Shown: positions 20,958 to 34,464 of the stretch, one piece after another | Numbering within the stretch: the first letter of the stretch is position 1 | Layout of the letters: each line of letters starts with the position of its first letter | Source: Paratinospora sagittata | Lineage: Eukaryota; Streptophyta; Magnoliopsida; Ranunculales; Menispermaceae | NCBI GenBank assembly: GCA_035771175.1 | Contig: CM069590.1 | Coordinates: 28,906,821-28,970,820, forward strand | Length of the DNA: 64,000 nt | Reading direction: 5' to 3' | The notes under the pieces: generated by a model | Databases searched by the model: none | Told to the model about the DNA's origin: nothing | What the model saw: only the letters and a program-made list of their open reading frames with translations | Translations under genes and position numbers: made by a program

Positions 20958-22859
20958 AGAGAATATTTCAATTAAGATAAACTGGCAAAACTGTGAAGGA
21001 ATAGAAAAATCGAGCAAGCAGAAGTGCCCACATTTTTCTCGTTAGAAATATCAGATTTTAGTCTAAGACGTGCCAATTGCAGGATAGCCTTATTTTTGAA
21101 AAATTAATATTTTGACACTAAAGAACCATTTCATTGACTCAAAACACTTTGATATAAGAATAAACACTTTTAAATAATTCAAAACTCATTAAAATTATGA
21201 TTAAAACCTTTCGGAAAACATTTTTGTAAAAATGAAATACTATATCGAAAGTGATTTTGAAGACTTTGCAATTTTCAGAGTTTTAGTGCTGAGATTGATC
21301 GAGGGGTTACCCTACACACCAGAAATCAAACTAATGCATTAGACATTAGATATGTCTTTGTTCTTCGAGCTTGGTCATTGTAGAATTCGAAAGCTATTGT
21401 TTGATGTGTTCTTGATGCAAAACAGGTGATGTGTTCCTCTTTGATGTGTTATCTTACCGAGACCACTTCATATACTTAGAGTTTTAAACAATGGATAGCC
21501 TCTGCAAATCTTAGCACACAAGGGATAAAATAAAGAACTAGCTGAACATCAAGACAGATTGAAATTTTGATTCAATTCGAAGCCTTTTTTGCAAAGGCAA
21601 GAAGCATTACTTTCTTCTCTTGAAAAACTCTTCGAAAAGCTCAATCTAACTTGCAAATATCGTGCGTGTTGTATTTTTGAAAATCAAAGAATGAGTGTTT
21701 TATAAAATTTGAAGTTGAAGGTTAAAGAGCAAGAGTACTAAAAAATGATTTGAATTCAAAACATTGTTCAATCTAAAGTTTTTTGGGCGTGCGAGACAAT
21801 GGGAATCACTAGGTGTTACTAGAGAATATTTATATTAAGATAACCTGGCAAAACTGTGAAGGAATAGAAAAATCGAGCTAGCAGAAGTGCCCACATTTTT
21901 CTCGTTAGAAATATAAGATTTTAGTCTAAGACGTGCAAATTGCTGGATAGCCTTATTTTTGAAAAATTAATATTTTGACACTAAAGAACCATTTCATTGA
22001 CTCAAAACACTTTGATATAAGATTAAACACTTTTAAATATTTCAAAACTCATTAAAATTATGATTAAAACCTTTCAGAAAACATTTTTTTCAAAATGAAA
22101 TACTATATCGAAAGTGATTTTGAAGACTTTGCAAATTTTCAGAGTTTTAGTGCTGAGAGTGATCGAGCGGTTACCCTACACACCAAAGATCAAACTAATG
22201 CATTAGACATGAGATATGTCTTCGTTCTTCGAGCTTGATCTTTGTAGAATTCGAAAGCTATTGTTTGATGGGTTCTTGACGCAAAACAGGTAATGTGTTC
22301 CTTTTTGATGTGTTATCTTACCGAGACCACTTCATATACTTAGAGTTTTAAACAATGGATAGCCTCTGCAAATCTTAGCACACAAGGGATAAAGTGAAGA
22401 ACTAGCTTAACATCAAGACATATTGCAATTTTGATTCAATTCGAAGCCTTTTTTTGCAAACGCAAGAATCATTACTTTCTTCTCTTGAAAAACTCTTCGA
22501 AAAGCTCAATCTAACTTGCAAATATCGTGCGTGTTGTATTTTTGAAAATCAGAGAATGAGTGTTTTATAAAATTTGAAGTTGAAGGTTAAAGAGCAAGAG
22601 TAGTGCAAAATGATTTGAATTCAAAACATTGTTCAATCTAAAGTTTTTTGGGCGTGCGAGACAATGGGAATCATCTAGGTGTTACTAGAGAATATTTCGA
22701 TTAAGAAAACCTGGCAAAACTGTGAAGGAATAGAAAAATCGAGCAAGCAGAATTGCCCACATTTTTCTCGTTAGAAATATCAGATTTTAGTCTAAGACGT
22801 GAAAATTGCTGGATAGACTTATTTTTGAAAAATTAATATTTTGACACTAAAGAACCATT

Positions 22860-25455
22860 TCATTGACTCATACCACTTTGATATAAGATTAAACACTTTT
22901 AAATAATTGAAAACTCATTAAAATTATGATTAAAACCTTTCAGAAAATAATTTTTTTCAAAATGAAATACTATACCGAAAGTTATTTTGAAGACTTTGCA
23001 ATTTTCAGAGTTTTAGTGCTGAGAGTGATCGAGCGGTTACCCTACACACCAAAGATCAAACTAATGCATTAGACATGAGATATGTCTTCGTTCTTCGAGC
23101 TTGATCTTTGTAGAATTCGAAAGCTATTGTTTGATGGGTTCTTGACGCAAAACAGGTAATGTGTTCCTTTTTGATGTGTTATCTTATCGAGACCACTTCA
23201 TATACTTAGAGTTTTAAACAATGGATAGCCTCTGCAAATCTTAGCACAAAAGGGATAAAATGAAGAACTAGCTGAACATGAAGACAGATTGCAATTTTGA
23301 TTCAATTCGAAGCCTTTTTTTGCAAAGGCAAGAATCATTACTTTCTTCTCTTGAAAAACTATTCGAAAAGCTCAATCTAACTTGCAAATATCGTGCGTGT
23401 TGTATTTTTGAAAATCAGAGAATGAGTGTTTTATAAAATTTGAAGTTGAAGGTTAAAGAGCAAGAGTACTAAAAAATGATTTGAATTCAAAACATTGTTC
23501 AATCTAAAGTTTTTTGGGCGTGCGAGACAATGGGAATCATCTAGGTGTTACTAGAGAATATTTCAATTAAGATAACCTGGCAAAACTGTGAAGGAATAGA
23601 AAAATCGAGCAAGCAGAAGTGCCCACATTTTTCTCGTTAGAAATATAAGATTTTAGTCTAAGACGTGCAAATTGCTGGATAGCCTTATTTTTGAAAAATT
23701 AATATTTTGACACTAAAGAACCATTTCATTGACTCAAAACACTTTGATATAAGATTAAACACTTTTAAATAATTCAAAACTCATTAAAATTATGATTAAA
23801 ACCTTTCAGAAAACATTTTTTTCAAATTGAAATACTATATTGAAAGTGATTTTGAAGACTTTGCAATTTTCAGAGTTTTAGTGCTGAGATTGATCGAGGG
23901 GTTACCCTACACACCAGAGATCAAACTAATGCATTTGACATGAGATATGTCTTCGTTCTTCGAGCTTGATCTTTGTAGAATTCGAAAGCTATTGTTTGAT
24001 GTGTTCTTGATGCAAAACAGGTGATGTGTTCCTTTTTGATGTGTTATCTTATCGAGACCACTTCATATACTTAGAGTTTTAAACAACGGATAGCCTCTGC
24101 AAATCTTAGCACACAAGGGATAAAATGAAGAACTAGCTGAACATCAAGACAGATTGCAATTTTGATTCAATTCGAAGCCTTTTTTTGCAAACGCAAGAAT
24201 CATTACTTTCTTCTCTTGAAAAACTCTTCGAAAAACTCAATCTAACTTGCAAATATCGTGCGTGTTGTATTTTTGAAAATCAGAGAATGAGGGTTTTATA
24301 AAATTTGAAGTTGAAGGTTAAAGAGCAAGAGTAGTACAAAATTATTTGAATTCAAAACATTGTTCAATCTAAAGTTTTTTGGGCGTGCGAGACAATGGGA
24401 ATCATCTAGGTGTTACTAGAGAATATTTCGATTAAGATAACCTGGCAAAACTGTGAAGGAATAGAAAAATCGAGCAAGCAGAAGTGCCCACATTTTTCTC
24501 GTTAGAAATATCAGATTTTAGTCTAAGACGTGCCAATTGCTGGATAGCCTTATTTTTGAAAAATTAATATTTTGACACTAAAGAACCATTTCATTGACTC
24601 AAAACACTTTGATATAAGATTAAACACTTTTAAATAATTCAAAACTCATTAAAATTATGATTAAAACCTTTCAGAAAACATTTTTTTCAAAATGAAATAC
24701 TATATCGAAAGTAATTTTGAAGACTTTGCAATTTTCAGAGTTTTAGTGCTGAGATTGATCGAGGGGTTACCCTACACACCAGAGATCAAACTAATGCATT
24801 AGACATGAGATATGTCTTCGTTCTTCGAGCTTGATCTTTGTAGAATTCGAAAGCTATTGTTTGATGTGTTCTTGATGCAAAACAGGTGATGTGTTCATTT
24901 TTGATGTGTTATCTTATCGAGACCACTTCATATACTTAGAGTTTTAAACAATGGATAGCCTCTGCAAATCTTAGCACAAAAGGGATAAAATGAAGAACAA
25001 GCTGAACATCAAGACAGATTGCAATTTTGATTCAATTCGAAGCCTTTTTTTGCAAAGGCAAGAATCATTACTTTCTTCTCTTGAAAAACTATTCGATAAG
25101 CTCAATCTAACTTGCAAATATCGTGCGTGTTGTATTTTTGAAAATCAGAGAATGAGTGTTTTATAAAATTTGAAGTTGAAGGTTAAAGAGCAAGAGTAGT
25201 ACAAAATGATTTGAATTCAAAACATTGTTCAATCTAAAGTTTTTTTGGCCTGCGAGACAATGGGAATCATCTAGGTGTTACTAGAGAATATTTCGATTAA
25301 GATGACCTGGCAAAACTGTGAAGGAATAGAAAAATCGAGCAAGCAGAAGTGCCGACATTTTTCTCGTTAGAAATATCAGATTTTAGTCTAAGACGTGCAA
25401 ATTGCTGGATAGCCTTATTTTTGAAAAATTAATATTTTGACACTAAAGAACCATT
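22860..25455. repeat. Individual monomers 24-26, one related to the copy at 34108
   Basis: The monomers at 22860, 23726 and 24591 show no close local partner as a block. The copy at 23726 shares the rare combination CAAATTGAAATACTATATTG (near 23823) with the copy at 34108, twelve monomers to the right, and the preceding tails are also alike. The copy at 22860 joins a CATACCAC head to a GAGAGTGATCGAGCGG middle, a mosaic of two types. No gene is visible. Confidence 0.7.
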
Positions 25456-28050
25456 TCATTGACTCAAAACACTTTGATATAAGATTAAACACTTTTAAAT
25501 ATTTCAAAACTCATTAAAATTATGATTAAAACCTTTCAGAAAACATTTTTTTCAAAATGAAATACTATATCGAAAGTGATTTTGAAGACTTTGCAATTTT
25601 CAGAGTTTTAGTGCTGAGAGTGATCGAGCAGTTACCCTACACACCAAAGATCAAACTAATGCATTAGACATGAGATATGTCTTCGTTCTTCGAGCTTGAT
25701 CTTTGTAGAATTCGAAAGCTATTGTTTGATGGGTTCTTGACGCAAAACAGGTAATGTGTTCCTTTTTGATGTGTTATCTTACCGAGACCACTTCATATAC
25801 TTAGAGTTTTAAACAACGGATAGCCTCTGCAAATCTTAGCACACAAGGGATAAAATGAAGAACTAGCTGAACATCAAGACAGATTGCAATTTTGATTCAA
25901 TTCGAAGCCTTTTTTCGCAAACGCAAGAATCATTACTTTCTTCTCTTGAAAAACTCATCGAAAAGCTCAATCTAACTTGCAAATATCGTGCGTGTTGTAT
26001 TTTTGAAAATCAGAGAATGAGTGTTTTATAAAATTTGAAGTTGAAGGTTAAAGAGCAAGAGTAGTACAAAATGATTTGAATTCAAAACATTGTTCAATCT
26101 AAAGTTTTTTGGGCGTGCGAGACAATGGGAATCATCTAGGTGTTACTAGAGAATATTTCGATTAAGATAACCTGGCAAAACTGTGAAGGAATAGAAAAAT
26201 CGAGCAAGCAGAAGTGCCGACATTTTTCTCGTTAGAAATATCAGATTTTAGTCTAAGACGTGCAAATTGCTGGATAGCCTTATTTTTGAAAAATTAATAT
26301 TTTGACACTAAAGAACCATTTCATTGACTCATACCACTTTGATATAAGATTAAACACTTTTAAATAATTGAAAACTCATTAAAATTATGATTAAAACCTT
26401 TCAGAAAATAATTTTTTTCAAAATGAAATACTTTTCCGAAAGTGATTTTGAAGACTTTGCAATTTTCAGAGTTTTAGTGCTGAGATTGATCGAGGGGTTA
26501 CCCTACACACCAGAAATCAAACTAATGCATTAGACATGAGATATGTCTTCGTTCTTCGAGCTTAATCTTTGTAGAATTCGAGAGTTATTGTTAGATGTGT
26601 TCTTCATGTAAAATAGGTGATGTGTTCCTTTTTGATGTGTTATCTTACCGAGACAACTTCATATACTTAGAGTTTTAAACAATGGATAGCCTCTGCAAAT
26701 CTTAGCACACAAGGGATAAAATGAAGAACTAGCTGAACATCAAGACAAATTGCAATTTTGGTTCAATTCGAAGCCTTTTTTTTGCAAAGGCAAGAATCAT
26801 TACTTTCTTCTCTTGAAAACTCTTCGAAAAGCTCAATCTAACTTGCAAATATAGTGCGTGTTGTATTTTTGAAAATCAGAGAATAAGTGTTTTATAAAAT
26901 TTGAAGTTGAAGGTTAAAGAGCAAGAGTACTACAAAATGATTTGAATTCAAAACATTGTTCAATCTAAAGTTTTTTGGGCGTGCGAGACAATGGGAATCA
27001 TCTAGGTGTTACTAGAGAATATTTTGATTAAGATGACCTGGCAAAACTGTGAAGGAATAGAAAAATCGAGCAAGCAGAAGTGCCCACATTTTTCTCGTTA
27101 GAAATATCAGATTTTAGTCTAAGACGTGCAAATTGCTGGATAGCCTTATTTTTGAAAAATTAATATTTTGACACTAAAGAACCATTTCATTGACTCATAC
27201 CACTTTGATATAAGATTAAACACTTTTAAATAATTGAAAACTCATTAAAATTATAATTAAAACCATTCAGAAAATAATTTTTTTCAAAATGAAATACTAT
27301 TCTGAAAGTGATTTTGAAGACTTTGCAATTTTCAGAGTTTTAGTGCTGAGATTGATCGAGGGGTTACCCTACACACCAGAAATCAAACTAATGCATTAGA
27401 CATGAGATATGTCTTCGTTCTTCGAGCTTGATCTTTGTAGAATTCGAAAGTTATTGTTTGATGTGTTCTTGATGTAAAACAGGTGATGTGTTCCTTTTTT
27501 AGGTGTTATCTTACCGAGACAACTTCATATACTTAGAGTTTTAAACAATGGATAGCCTCTGCAAATCTTAGCACACAAGGGATAAAATGAAGAACTAGCT
27601 GAACATCAAGACAAATTGCAATTTTGGTTCAATTCGAAGCCTTTTTTTGCAAAGGCAAGAATCATTACTTTCTTCTCTTGAAAAACTGTTCGAAAAGCTC
27701 AATCTAACTTGCAAATATCGTGCGTGTTGTATTTTTGAAAATCAGAGAATAAGTGTTTTATAAAATTTGAAGTTGAAGGTTAAAGAGCAAGAGTACTACA
27801 AAATGATATGAATTCAAAACATTGTTCAATCTAAAGTTTTTTGGGCGTGCGAGACAATGGGAATCATCTAGGTGTTACTAGAGAATATTTCAATTAAGAT
27901 AACCTGGCAAAACTGTGATGAAATAGAAAATCGAGCAAGCAGAAGTGCCCACACTTTTTCGTTAGAAATATCAGATTTTAGTCTAAGACGTGAAAATTGC
28001 TGGATAGCCTTATTTTTGGAAAATTAATATTTTGACACTAAAGAACCATT
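25456..28050. repeat. Three-monomer higher-order unit, copy 1
   Basis: The monomers at 25456, 26321 and 27187 are followed by a second set in the same order. Markers are CGAGCAGTTACC in the first monomer (near 25625), CGAGAGTTATTG with TTCTTCATG in the second (near 26579), and CTATTCTGAAAG with GGGAATAGAAAA-type tail changes in the third, where GTGATGAAATAG appears near 27916. Unit length is 2,595 bp. Confidence 0.82.
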
Positions 28051-30646
28051 TCATTGACTCATACCACTTTGATATAAGATTAAACACTTTTAAATATTTC
28101 AAAACTCATTAAAATTATGATTAAAACCTTTCAGAAAACATTTTTTTCAAAATGAAATACTATATCGAAAGTGATTTTGAAGACTTTACAATTTTCAGAG
28201 TTTTAGTGCTGAGAGTGATCGAGCAGTTACCCTACACACCAAAGATCAAACTAATGCATTAGACATGAGATATGTCTTCGTTCTTCGAGCTTGATCTTTG
28301 TAGAATTCGAAAGCTATTGTTTGATGGGTTCTTGACGCAAAACAGGTAATGTGTTCCTTTTTGATGTGTTATCTTACCGAGACCACTTCATATACTTAGA
28401 GTTTTAAACAACGGATAGCCTCTGCAAATCTTAGCACACAAGGGATAAAATGAAGAACTAGCTGAACATCAAGACAGATTGCAATTTTGATTCAATTCAA
28501 AGCCTTTTTTTGCAAACGCAAGAATCATTACTTTCTTCTCTTGAAAAACTCTTCGAAAAGCTCAATTTAACTTGCAAATATCGTGCGTGTTGTATTTTTG
28601 GAAATCAGAGAATGAGTGTTTTATAAAATTTGAAGTTGAAGGTTAAAGAGCAAGAGTAGTACAAAATGATTTGAATTCAAAACATTGTTCAATCTAAAGT
28701 TTTTTGGGCGTGCGAGACAATGGGAATCATCTAGGTGCTACTAGAGAATATTTCGATTAAGATAACCTGGCAAAACTGTGAAGGAATAGAAAAATCGAGC
28801 AAGCAGAAGTGCCGACATTTTTCTCGTTAGAAATATCAGATTTTAGTCTAAGACGTGCAAATTGCTGGATAGCCTTATTTTTGAAAAATTAATATTTTGA
28901 CACTAAAGAACCATTTCATTGACTCATACCACTTTGATATAAGATTAAACACTTTTAAATAATTGAAAACTCATTAAAATTATGATTAAAACCTTTCAGA
29001 AAATAATCTTTTTCAAAATGAAATACTATTCAGAAAGTGATTTTGAAGACTTTGCAATTTTCAGAGTTTTAGTGCTGAGATTGATCGAGGGGTTACCCTA
29101 CACACCAGAAATCAAACTAATGCATTAGACATGAGATATGTCTTCGTTCTTCGAGCTTGATCTTTGTAGAATTCGAGAGTTATTGTTTGATGTGTTCTTC
29201 ATGTAAAACAGGTGATGTGTTCCTTTTTGATGTGTTATCTTACCGAGACAACTTCATATACTTAGAGTTTTAAACAATGGATAGCCTCTGCAAATCTTAG
29301 CACACAAGGGATAAAATGAAGAACTAGCTGAACATCAAGACAAATTGCAATTTTGGTTCAATTCGAAGCCTTTTTTTTGCAAAGGCAAGAATCATTACTT
29401 TCTTCTCTTGAAAACTCTTCGAAAAGCTCAATCTAACTTGCAAATATCGTGCGTGTTGTATTTTTGAAAATCAGAGAATAAGTGTTTTATAAAATTTGAT
29501 GTTGAAGGTTAAAGAGCAAGAGTACTACAAAATGATTTGAATTCAAAACATTTTTCAATCTAAAGTTTTTTGGGCGTGCGAGACAATGGGAATCATCTAG
29601 GTGTTACTAGAGAATATTTTGATTAAGATGACCTGGCAAAACAGTGAAGGAATAGAAAAATCGAGCAAGCAGAAGTGCCCACATTTTTCTCGTTAGAAAT
29701 ATCAGATTTTAGTCTAAGACGTGCAAATTGCTGGATAGCCTTATTTTTGAAAAATTAATATTTTGACACTAAAGAACCATTTCATTGACTCATACCACTT
29801 TGATATAAGATTAAACACTTTTAAATAATTGAAAACTCATTAAAATTATGATTAAAACCTTTCAGAAAATAATCTTTTTCAAAATGAAATACTATTCAGA
29901 AAGTGATTTTGAAGACTTTGCAATTTTCAGAGTTTTAGTGCTGAGATTGATCGAGGGGTTACCCTACACACCAGAAATCAAACTAATGCATTAGACATGA
30001 GATATGTCTTCGTTCTTCGAGCTTGATCTTTGTAGAATTCGAAAGTTATTGTTTGATGTGTTCTTGATGTAAAACAGGTGATGTGTTCCTTTTTGAGGTG
30101 TTATCTTACCGAGACAACTTCATATACTTAGAGTTTTAAACAATGGATAGCCTCTGCAAATCTTAGCACACAAGGGATAAAATGAAGAACTAGCTGAACA
30201 TCAAGACAAATTGCAATTTTGGTTCAATTCGAAGCCTTTTTTTGCAAAGGCAAGAATCATTACTTTCTTCTCTTGAAAAACTGTTCGAAAAGCTCAATCT
30301 AACTTGCAAATATCGGGCGTGTTGTATTTTTGAAAATCAGAGAATAAGTGTTTTATAAAATTTGAAGTTGAAGGTTAAAGAGCAAGAGTACTACAAAATG
30401 ATATGAATTCAAAACATTGTTCAATCTAAAGTTTTTTGGGCGTGCGAGACAATGGGAATCATCTAGGTGTTACTAGAGAATATTTGAATTAAGATAACCT
30501 GGCAAAACTGTGATGAAATAGAAAATCGAGCAAGCAGAAGTGCCCACACTTTTTTCGTTAGAAATATCAGATTTTAGTCTAAGACGTGAAAATTGCTGGA
30601 TAGCCTTATTTTTGGAAAATTAATATTTTGACACTAAAGAACCATT
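28051..30646. repeat. Three-monomer higher-order unit, copy 2
   Basis: The monomers at 28051, 28916 and 29782 repeat the order of the previous trimer: CGAGCAGTTACC near 28217, CGAGAGTTATTG with TTCTTCATG near 29173, and GTGATGAAATAG near 30510. Unit length is 2,596 bp. Its first monomer is itself a mosaic, because it opens with CATACCAC but continues with AAATATTTC, a pairing not seen in the older E-type copies. Confidence 0.82.
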
Positions 30647-31250
30647 TCATTGACTCATACCACTTTGATATAAGATTAAACACTTTTAAATAATTGAAAA
30701 CTCATTAAAATTATGATTAAAACCTTTCAGAAAATAATTTTTTTCAAAATGAAATACTATACCGAAGGTGATTTTGAAGACTTTGCAATTTTCAGAGTTT
30801 TAGTGCTGAGATTGATCGAGGGGTTACCCTACACACCAGAAATCAAACTAATGCATTAGACATGAGATATGTCTTCGTTCTTCGAGCTTGATCTTTGTAG
30901 AATTCGAAAGCTATTGTTTGATGTGTTCTTGATGTAAAACAGGTGATGTGCTCCTATTTGATGTGTTATCTTACCGAGACAACTTCATATACTTAGAGTT
31001 TTAAACAATGGATAGCCTCTGCAAATCTTAGCACACAAGGGATAAAATGAAGAACTAGCTGAACATCAAGACAAATTACAATTTTGGTTCAATTCGAAGC
31101 CTTTTTTTGCAAAGGCAAGAATCATTACTTTCTTCTCTTGAAAAACTCTTCGAAAAGCTCAATCTAACTTGCAAATATCGTGCGTGTTGTATTTTTGAAA
31201 ATCAGAGAATAAGTGTTTTATAAAATTTGAAGTTGAAGGTTAAAGAGCAA
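30090..31250. repeat. Segment duplicated at 32686-33845 (three-monomer offset)
   Basis: This segment shares TTTTTGAGGTG, CTGTTCGAAAAG, ATATCGGGCGTG, GAATATTTGAATTAAG and the following C-type head CCGAAGGTG with 32686-33845, 2,595 bp downstream. The left limit falls inside the monomer at 32378, whose first part is of another type, so the crossover lies about 32650-32690. Limits are approximate. Confidence 0.78.
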
Positions 31251-31254
31251 GAGT

Positions 31255-32650
31255 ACTGCAAAATGATTTGAGTTCAAAACATTGTTCAATCTAAAGTTTT
31301 TTGGGCGTGCGAGACAATGGGAATCATCTAGGTGTTACTAGAGAAAATTTCAATCAAGATAACCTGGCAAAACTGTGAAGGAATAGAAAAATCGAGCAAG
31401 CAGAAGTGCCCACATTTTTCTCGTTAGAAATATCAGATTTTAGTCTAAGACGTGCCAATTGCTGGATAGCCTTATTTTTGAAAAATTAATATTTTGACAC
31501 TAAAGAACCATTTCATTGACTCAAAACACTTTGATATAAGATTAAACACTTTTAAATAATTCAAAACTCATTAAAATTATGATTAAAACCTTTCGGAAAA
31601 CATTTTTGTAAAAATGAAATACTATATCGAAAGTGATTTTGAAGACTTTGCAATTTTCAGAGTTTTAGTGCTAAGATTGATCGAGGGGTTACCTTACACA
31701 CCAGAGATCAAACTAATGCATTAGACATGAGATATGTCTTCGTTCTTCGAGCTTGATCATTGTAGAATTCGAAAGCTATTGTTTGATGTGTTCTTGACGC
31801 AAAACAGGTGATGTGTTCCTCTTTGATGTGTTATCTTACCGAGACCACTTCATATACTTAGAGTTTTAAACAATGGATAGCCTCTGCAAATCTTGGCACA
31901 CAAGGGATAAAATGAAGAACTAGCTGAACATCAAGACAGATTGCAATTTTGATTCAATTCGAAGCCTTTTTTTGCAAAGGCAAGAATCATTACTTTCTTC
32001 TCTTGAAAAACTCTTCGAAAAGCTCAATCTAACTTGCAAATATCGTGCGTGTTGAATTTTTGAAAATCAGAGAATGAGTGTTTTATAAAATTTGAAGTTG
32101 AAGGTTAAAGAGCAAGAGTACTAAAAAATGATTTGAATTCAAAACATTGTTCAATCTAAAGTTTTTTGGGGGTGCGAGACAATCGGAATCATCTAGGTGT
32201 TACTAGAGAATATTTCAATTAAGATAACCTGGCAAAACTGTGAAGGAATAGAAAAATCGAGCCAGCAGAAGTGCCCACATTTTTCTCGTTAGAAATATAA
32301 GATTTTAGTCTAAGACGTGCAAATTGCTGGATAGCCTTATTTTTGAAAAATTAATATTTTGACACTAAAGAACCATTTCATTGACTCAAAACACTTTGAT
32401 ATAAGATTAAACACTTTTAAATAATTCAAAACTCATTAAAATTATGATTAAAACCTTTCAGAAAACATTTTTTTCAAAATGAAATACTATATCGAAAGTG
32501 ATTTTGAAGACTTTGCAATTTTCAGAGTTTTAGTGCTGAGAGTGATCGAGCGGTTACCCTACACACCAAAGATCAAACTAATGCATTAGACACGAGATAT
32601 GTCTTCGTTCTTTGAGCTTGATCTTTGTAGAATTCGAAAGCTATTGTTTG
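31255..32650. repeat. Segment duplicated at 34725-36130 (four-monomer offset)
   Basis: Both segments share TACTGCAAAATG, TTTGAGTTC, GAGAAAATTTCAATCAAG, TGCTAAGATTG, ACCTTACACACC, GGGGGTGCGAGACAATCGG, GAGCCAGCAG and GACACGAG. Several of these are unique to the pair, so the duplication is recent. The offset is about 3,470 bp, which is four monomers plus the 10-bp duplication in the monomer at 34108. Confidence 0.8.
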
Positions 32651-34454
32651 ATGTGTTCTTGATGCAAAACAGGTGATGTGTTCCTTTTTGAGGTGTTATC
32701 TTACCGAGACAACTTCATATACTTAGAGTTTTAAACAATGGATAGCCTCTGCAAATCTTAGCACACAAGGGATAAAATGAAGAACTAGCTGAACATCAAG
32801 ACAAATTGCAATTTTGGTTCAATTCGAAGCCTTTTTTTGCAAAGGCAAGAATCATTACTTTCTTCTCTTGAAAAACTGTTCGAAAAGCTCAATCTAACTT
32901 GCAAATATCGGGCGTGTTGTATTTTTGAAAATCAGAGAATAAGTGTTTTATAAAATTTGAAGTTGAAGGTTAAAGAGCAAGAGTACTACAAAATGATATG
33001 AATTCAAAACATTGTTCAATCTAAAGTTTTTTGGGCGTGCGAGACAATGGGAATCATCTAGGTGTTACTAGAGAATATTTGAATTAAGATAACCTGGCAA
33101 AACTGTGATGAAATAGAAAATCGAGCAAGCAGAAGTGCCCACACTTTTTTCGTTAGAAATATCAGATTTTAGTCTAAGACGTGAAAATTGCTGGATAGCC
33201 TTATTTTTGGAAAATTAATATTTTGACACTAAAGAACCATTTCATTGACTCATACCACTTTGATATAAGATTAAACACTTTTAAATAATTGAAAACTCAT
33301 TAAAATTATGATTAAAACCTTTCAGAAAATAATTTTTTTCAAAATGAAATACTATACCGAAGGTGATTTTGAAGACTTTGCAATTTTCAGAGTTTTAGTG
33401 CTGAGATTGATCGAGGGGTTACCCTACACACCAGAAATCAAACTAATGCATTAGACATGAGATATGTCTTCGTTCTTCGAGCTTGATCTTTGTAGAATTC
33501 GAAAGCTATTGTTTGATGTGTTCTTGATGTAAAACAGGTGATGTGCTCCTTTTTGATGTGTTATCTTACCGAGACAACTTCATATACTTAGAGTTTTAAA
33601 CAATGGATAGCCTCTGCAAATCTTAGCACACAAGGGATAAAATGAAGAACTAGCTGAACATCAAGACAAATTACAATTTTGGTTCAATTCGAAGCCTTTT
33701 TTTGCAAAGGCAAGAATCATTACTTTCTTCTCTTGAAAAACTCTTCGAAAAGCTCAATCTAACTTGCAAATATCGTGCGTGTTGTATTTTTGAAAATCAG
33801 AGAATAAGTGTTTTATAAAATTTGAAGTTGAAGGTTAAAGAGCAAGAGTACTAAAAAATGATTTGAATTCAAAACATTGTTCAATCTAAAGTTTTTTGGG
33901 CGTGCGAGACAATGAGAATCATCTAGGTGTTACTAGAGAATATTTCAATTAAGATAACCTGGCAAAACTGTGAAGGAATAGAAAAATTGAGCAAGCAGAA
34001 GTGCCCACATTTTTCTCGTTAGAAATATAAGATTTTAGTCTAAGACGTGCAAATTGCTGGATAGCCTTATTTTTGAAAAATTAATATTTTGACACTAAAG
34101 AACCATTTCATTGACTCAAAACACTTTGATATAAGATTAAACACTTTTAAATAATTCAAAACTCATTAAAATTATAATTAAAACCTTTCAGAAAACATTT
34201 TCTTCAAATTGAAATACTATATTGAAAGTGATTTTGAAGACTTTGCAATTTTCAGAGTTTTAGTGCTGAGATTGATCGAGGGGTTACCCTACACACCAGA
34301 GATCAAACTAATGCATTAGACATGAGATATGTCTTCGTTCTTCGAGCTTGATCTTTGTAGAATTCGAAAGCTATTGTTTGATGTGTTCTTGATGCAAAAC
34401 TGGTGATGTGTTCCTTTTTGATGTGTTATCTTATCGAGACCACTTCATATACTT

Positions 34455-34464
34455 AATATACTTA
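34455..34464. repeat. 10-bp tandem duplication inside one monomer
   Basis: In the monomer at 34108, TATACTTA is repeated so that the sequence reads CATATACTTAATATACTTAGAG, where other copies have a single CATATACTTAGAG. This makes it the only 874-bp copy in the window. It is private and has not spread to neighbours. Confidence 0.88.

Larger units (their letters stand above)
17298..21130. repeat. Interrupted satellite monomer (C-type head) carrying the insertion
   Basis: The monomer begins at 17298 with the C-type marker CCGAAGGTG and is complete to 17985. It resumes at 20953 and ends at 21130. Subtracting the 2,962-bp element and one 5-bp target repeat gives 866 bp, a normal monomer. The rejoined target reads GGTGTTAATAGAGAATA, where most copies have GTTACTAGAGAATA; the copy near 14524 has the same GTTAATAGA. 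The target was thus a pre-existing variant and not a product of insertion. Confidence 0.93.

Noticed and set aside
20786..21045. Open frames across the GC-rich LTR end, running into the satellite
   Set aside because: Low stop density in GC-rich DNA explains them. They cross the element boundary, which a native gene of either part would not do.
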